Of a stretch of 7,111 bases of DNA, positions 5,256 through 7,111 are shown piece after piece. A program made the position numbers and the translations under genes. Location: NCBI GenBank assembly GCA_903862155.1, contig CAIOXF010000144.1:1-7111 (forward strand), given 5' to 3'. Below the pieces are notes generated by a model. The model saw nothing but the letters and a program-made list of their open reading frames with translations, was not told the origin of the DNA and made no database searches. Source of the DNA: an uncultured cyanobacterium. GTDB lineage: Bacteria > Cyanobacteriota > Cyanobacteriia > PCC-6307 > Cyanobiaceae. Position 1 is the first letter of the stretch; every line of letters begins with the position of its first letter.

Positions 5256-6383
5256 GTGAAGGACGCGATTAGTCTGCAGATCACCGAACAACGCTCAGCG
5301 CCATCAGTGCGGCGGAGTAATTTTGAGCTCAAGCCATTTATTGCAAGCTCCAACGGGATTGCGAGTTGGCAGATTGCCAATACCCTGATTCCCTACCTGC
5401 TGCTCTGGTGGGTAGCGGTGCTTTGTCTGCGCCAACAGTCGCTGTTGGTGGTGCCAGTTGTGGGCCTGATGGTGTTGTTCCTGGCCCGTTGTTTTTCCTT
5501 GATGCACGACTGCGGCCACTCCTCGCTGTTTCATAGTCGCGCTGCCAACCGTTGGGTTGGTTTTCTCTTGGGTGTGGTGGCTGGTATTCCCCAGCTGCCG
5601 TGGGCCAAAGGCCACGCCTTTCACCATCGCCATAACGGAAACTGGCAGATGTACAAGGGGCCTTCCGCCCTGGTGAGTGTTGCCACTTACAACGAGCTCA
5701 ATCCCCGTGGCCAAGCGGTGTACCGCTGGCTGCGCCACCCGCTCATGCTGGTGCCAGGGGGCTTCTTCTATCTTGTGATCAAGCCTCGGGTCGAGCTGGT
5801 GGCTGGCCTGATCAGTTTTCTGCCGGATGCACTGAAGCAGAGGTTCAACAACCCTGACCGCTCCTGGGCCGAAATTCTGAAGACCCACCGCAGCCGCTGG
5901 TGGCATAGCCCTGAGGAGTTTCGGGATCTGCTGCTGAACAACCTGGCGGTGGTTGCGATGTGGTTTGGCATGGCGGCCTGGATTGGCGCCGGACCCTTCT
6001 GGCTGATCTATACCCCGGTGATGGCTTTTGGTGCCGCCATCTTCATCTGCATCTTCTTTGTGCAGCACAACTTTCCGGGTTCCTATGCCCATGCCACCGC
6101 CAACTGGGATGCCCTAGATGGCACCTTGCAGGGCACCAGCAACCTTGAATTGCCAGCGATTCTTAACTGGTTTTCGGCTGATATCGGCTGTCACGCCATC
6201 CATCACCTGTGTGAGGCCATCCCCAACTACCGGCTGCGGGCCTGCCAAGAGCAGAACGCCCATCTGCTGCGCGATGTGAAGCTGCTGCGGCTTCAGGATC
6301 TTCCGGGCTGTTTTCCCTACATCCTCTGGGATGAAGCCGCAGGCACGCTCACCACAGCGGAATTGCAGACCAGCCTCACCTAA
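5256..6383 (+). CDS. membrane fatty-acid desaturase, DesA (delta-12/omega-6)-like
   Basis: A 375-residue integral membrane di-iron desaturase that introduces a double bond into membrane-lipid acyl chains. The three histidine boxes are HDCGH (84-88), HAFHH (120-124, followed by RHNGN) and HAIHH (313-317, followed by LCEAIPNYRL). A further conserved-looking histidine lies in FVQHNFPG (268-275). Hydrophobic segments lie at about 40-57, 62-80, 98-112, 163-175 and two long stretches between 225 and 270. HDCGH with an IPNY sequence after the third box places it nearer the DesA-like acyl-lipid group than the delta-9 (DesC) group; exact regioselectivity cannot be read from sequence. The start is GTG 5256, the first start codon after an in-frame stop at 5247-5249, with only a weak ribosome-binding sequence. 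It probably has its own promoter in the AT-rich gap, and it converges on the superoxide dismutase gene with seven bases between the stops. Confidence 0.92.
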   Translation: MKDAISLQITEQRSAPSVRRSNFELKPFIASSNGIASWQIANTLIPYLLLWWVAVLCLRQQSLLVVPVVGLMVLFLARCFSLMHDCGHSSLFHSRAANRWVGFLLGVVAGIPQLPWAKGHAFHHRHNGNWQMYKGPSALVSVATYNELNPRGQAVYRWLRHPLMLVPGGFFYLVIKPRVELVAGLISFLPDALKQRFNNPDRSWAEILKTHRSRWWHSPEEFRDLLLNNLAVVAMWFGMAAWIGAGPFWLIYTPVMAFGAAIFICIFFVQHNFPGSYAHATANWDALDGTLQGTSNLELPAILNWFSADIGCHAIHHLCEAIPNYRLRACQEQNAHLLRDVKLLRLQDLPGCFPYILWDEAAGTLTTAELQTSLT

Positions 6384-6385
6384 CG

Positions 6386-6402
6386 GTTAGCTACTGGCTA
6401 AC
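6386..6402. terminator. hairpin at the convergent desaturase/SOD junction
   Basis: GTTAGC (6386-6391) pairs perfectly with GCTAAC (6397-6402) around a TACTG loop. It begins three bases after the desaturase stop and includes the last codons and stop of the SOD gene on the other strand. Its position suits a bidirectional terminator or a 3'-end stabilising structure. The stem is short, only half GC, and there is no T-run on either strand, so efficient intrinsic termination is doubtful. Confidence 0.35.
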
Positions 6403-7092
6403 AGAGGCGTTGTAACGGCGGTTCACCTCATTCCAGTTCACCACCGACCACCAGGCCTGGATGTAATCAGGCCGGCGGTTCTGGTAGTTGAGGTAGTAAG
6501 CGTGCTCCCACACATCCAGGCCCAGCAGGGGTGTGCCCCGTTCGATGCCGGGCAGGTCCATCAGGGGGTTGTCCTGATTGGCGGTGCTGGTGATGGCGAG
6601 CTCACCGCTGGGTTTGCGGATCAGCCAGGCCCAGCCCGAACCAAACCGGCCTGTCGCCGCCTGGTTGAACTCGGCCTGCATCGCCTCCAGTGAGCCGAAG
6701 CTGCTGGTGATCGCTGCCGCCAAGGCATCGGTGGGGGCGCCGCCTTCGCCCGCCGGTGCCATCACCGCCCAGAACTGGCTGTGGTTCCAGTGGCCGCCGC
6801 CGTTGTTGCGTACCGCTACGGGGAAGGTGGAAATCTCACCCTGCAGTTGCTCCAGGCTCAACTGGGCGAGCCGGGGGTTCGCCTTGATCTGGGCGTTGAG
6901 ATTGGCCACATAGGCAGCGTGATGTTTGTCGTGGTGGATCGCCATCGTTGTGGCATCGATCGCTGGCTCCAAGGCATCGCCCGGGTAGGGCAGCGGCGGC
7001 AGCGAGAACTCCGCCCAGGCGGGCAGTGCTGGGCTGAGCAGCAGCAGGAGCGCCGCCAGGCAAGACAGCAGAACGCGGGAAATCGATGGCAC
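6391..7092 (-). CDS. sodA: exported manganese superoxide dismutase
   Basis: Converts superoxide to oxygen and hydrogen peroxide. The 233-residue product starts with a signal sequence: one Arg at position 6, a hydrophobic core (about 8-22) and a cleavage-like AWA before Glu28. The enzyme is therefore expected outside the cytoplasm, in the periplasm or thylakoid lumen or membrane-attached. The mature part has the complete Fe/Mn-SOD fold, with metal ligands His53 (in MAIHHDKHH), His104 (in HWNHSQFW), Asp193 and His197 (in LDVWEHAYY). Glycines in NNGGGHWNH and the Gln of STANQD (Gln173) are the arrangement typical of manganese rather than iron enzymes. The chosen start is GTG 7092; the frame stays open to the window's right edge, so an upstream start is possible, although the signal peptide fits this one. 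The promoter lies outside the window. The gene converges with the desaturase. Confidence 0.93.
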   Translation of the reverse strand: MPSISRVLLSCLAALLLLLSPALPAWAEFSLPPLPYPGDALEPAIDATTMAIHHDKHHAAYVANLNAQIKANPRLAQLSLEQLQGEISTFPVAVRNNGGGHWNHSQFWAVMAPAGEGGAPTDALAAAITSSFGSLEAMQAEFNQAATGRFGSGWAWLIRKPSGELAITSTANQDNPLMDLPGIERGTPLLGLDVWEHAYYLNYQNRRPDYIQAWWSVVNWNEVNRRYNASVSQ

Positions 7093-7111
7093 GGTGCTCA
7101 GTTCAAAGAAA

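Noticed and set aside
5304..6092. 262-codon minus-strand frame antisense to the desaturase
   Set aside because: No recognisable domain, His/Gln-rich composition mirrors the antisense of the desaturase codons.
1..7111. Defence island, CRISPR, phage or transposon content
   Set aside because: No terminal inverted repeats, transposase, repeat-spacer pattern or phage genes were seen; the window is mostly housekeeping and stress metabolism.

Overview
The window is compact, GC-rich bacterial DNA that most resembles a picocyanobacterium of the Synechococcus/Cyanobium type. The assignment rests on the gene set: a GlnN-type glutamine synthetase III, a short cyanobacterial-style single-RRM RNA-binding protein, a type II NAD(P)H dehydrogenase and a DesA-like acyl-lipid desaturase. 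GATCG-rich palindromes also point this way, including one perfect GCGATCGC (HIP1) octamer. It is an inference, as no rRNA or photosynthesis gene is present.

Left part (1-980). A small unrecognised proline/glycine-rich reading frame (50-232, +) converges with minus-strand sequence. That sequence holds a complete YccF-family membrane protein (465-869, -) joined at its 3' end to the last ~75 residues of an EAL (cyclic-di-GMP phosphodiesterase) domain (about 202-471, -). The EAL remnant lacks its N-terminal half, including the catalytic signature, and looks like a relic. A 110-bp divergent gap follows.

Middle (980-4607). A type II NAD(P)H:quinone oxidoreductase (980-2353, +) is followed by glutamine synthetase III (2439-4607, +). 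An imperfect NtcA-like site lies in the gap between them. The first gene concerns respiratory or cyclic electron flow, the second ammonium assimilation; nothing shows that they act together.

Right part (4608-7111). A strong sigma70-type promoter and a ~135-nt pyrimidine-rich leader with imperfect direct repeats precede the RRM protein (4824-5099, +), which ends in a clear intrinsic terminator. A fatty-acid desaturase (5256-6383, +) follows. In cyanobacteria both families are often cold-responsive, so the pair may serve low-temperature acclimation. The desaturase converges on an exported manganese superoxide dismutase (6391-7092, -), and a small hairpin covers the junction of the two stop codons.

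I see no mobile element, CRISPR array, tRNA or rRNA, and no convincing new multi-gene system. The observations most worth checking are the repeat-bearing leader of the RRM gene, the yccF/EAL junction and the altered quinone-site motif of the NDH-2. No gene-free stretch exceeds about 220 bp.
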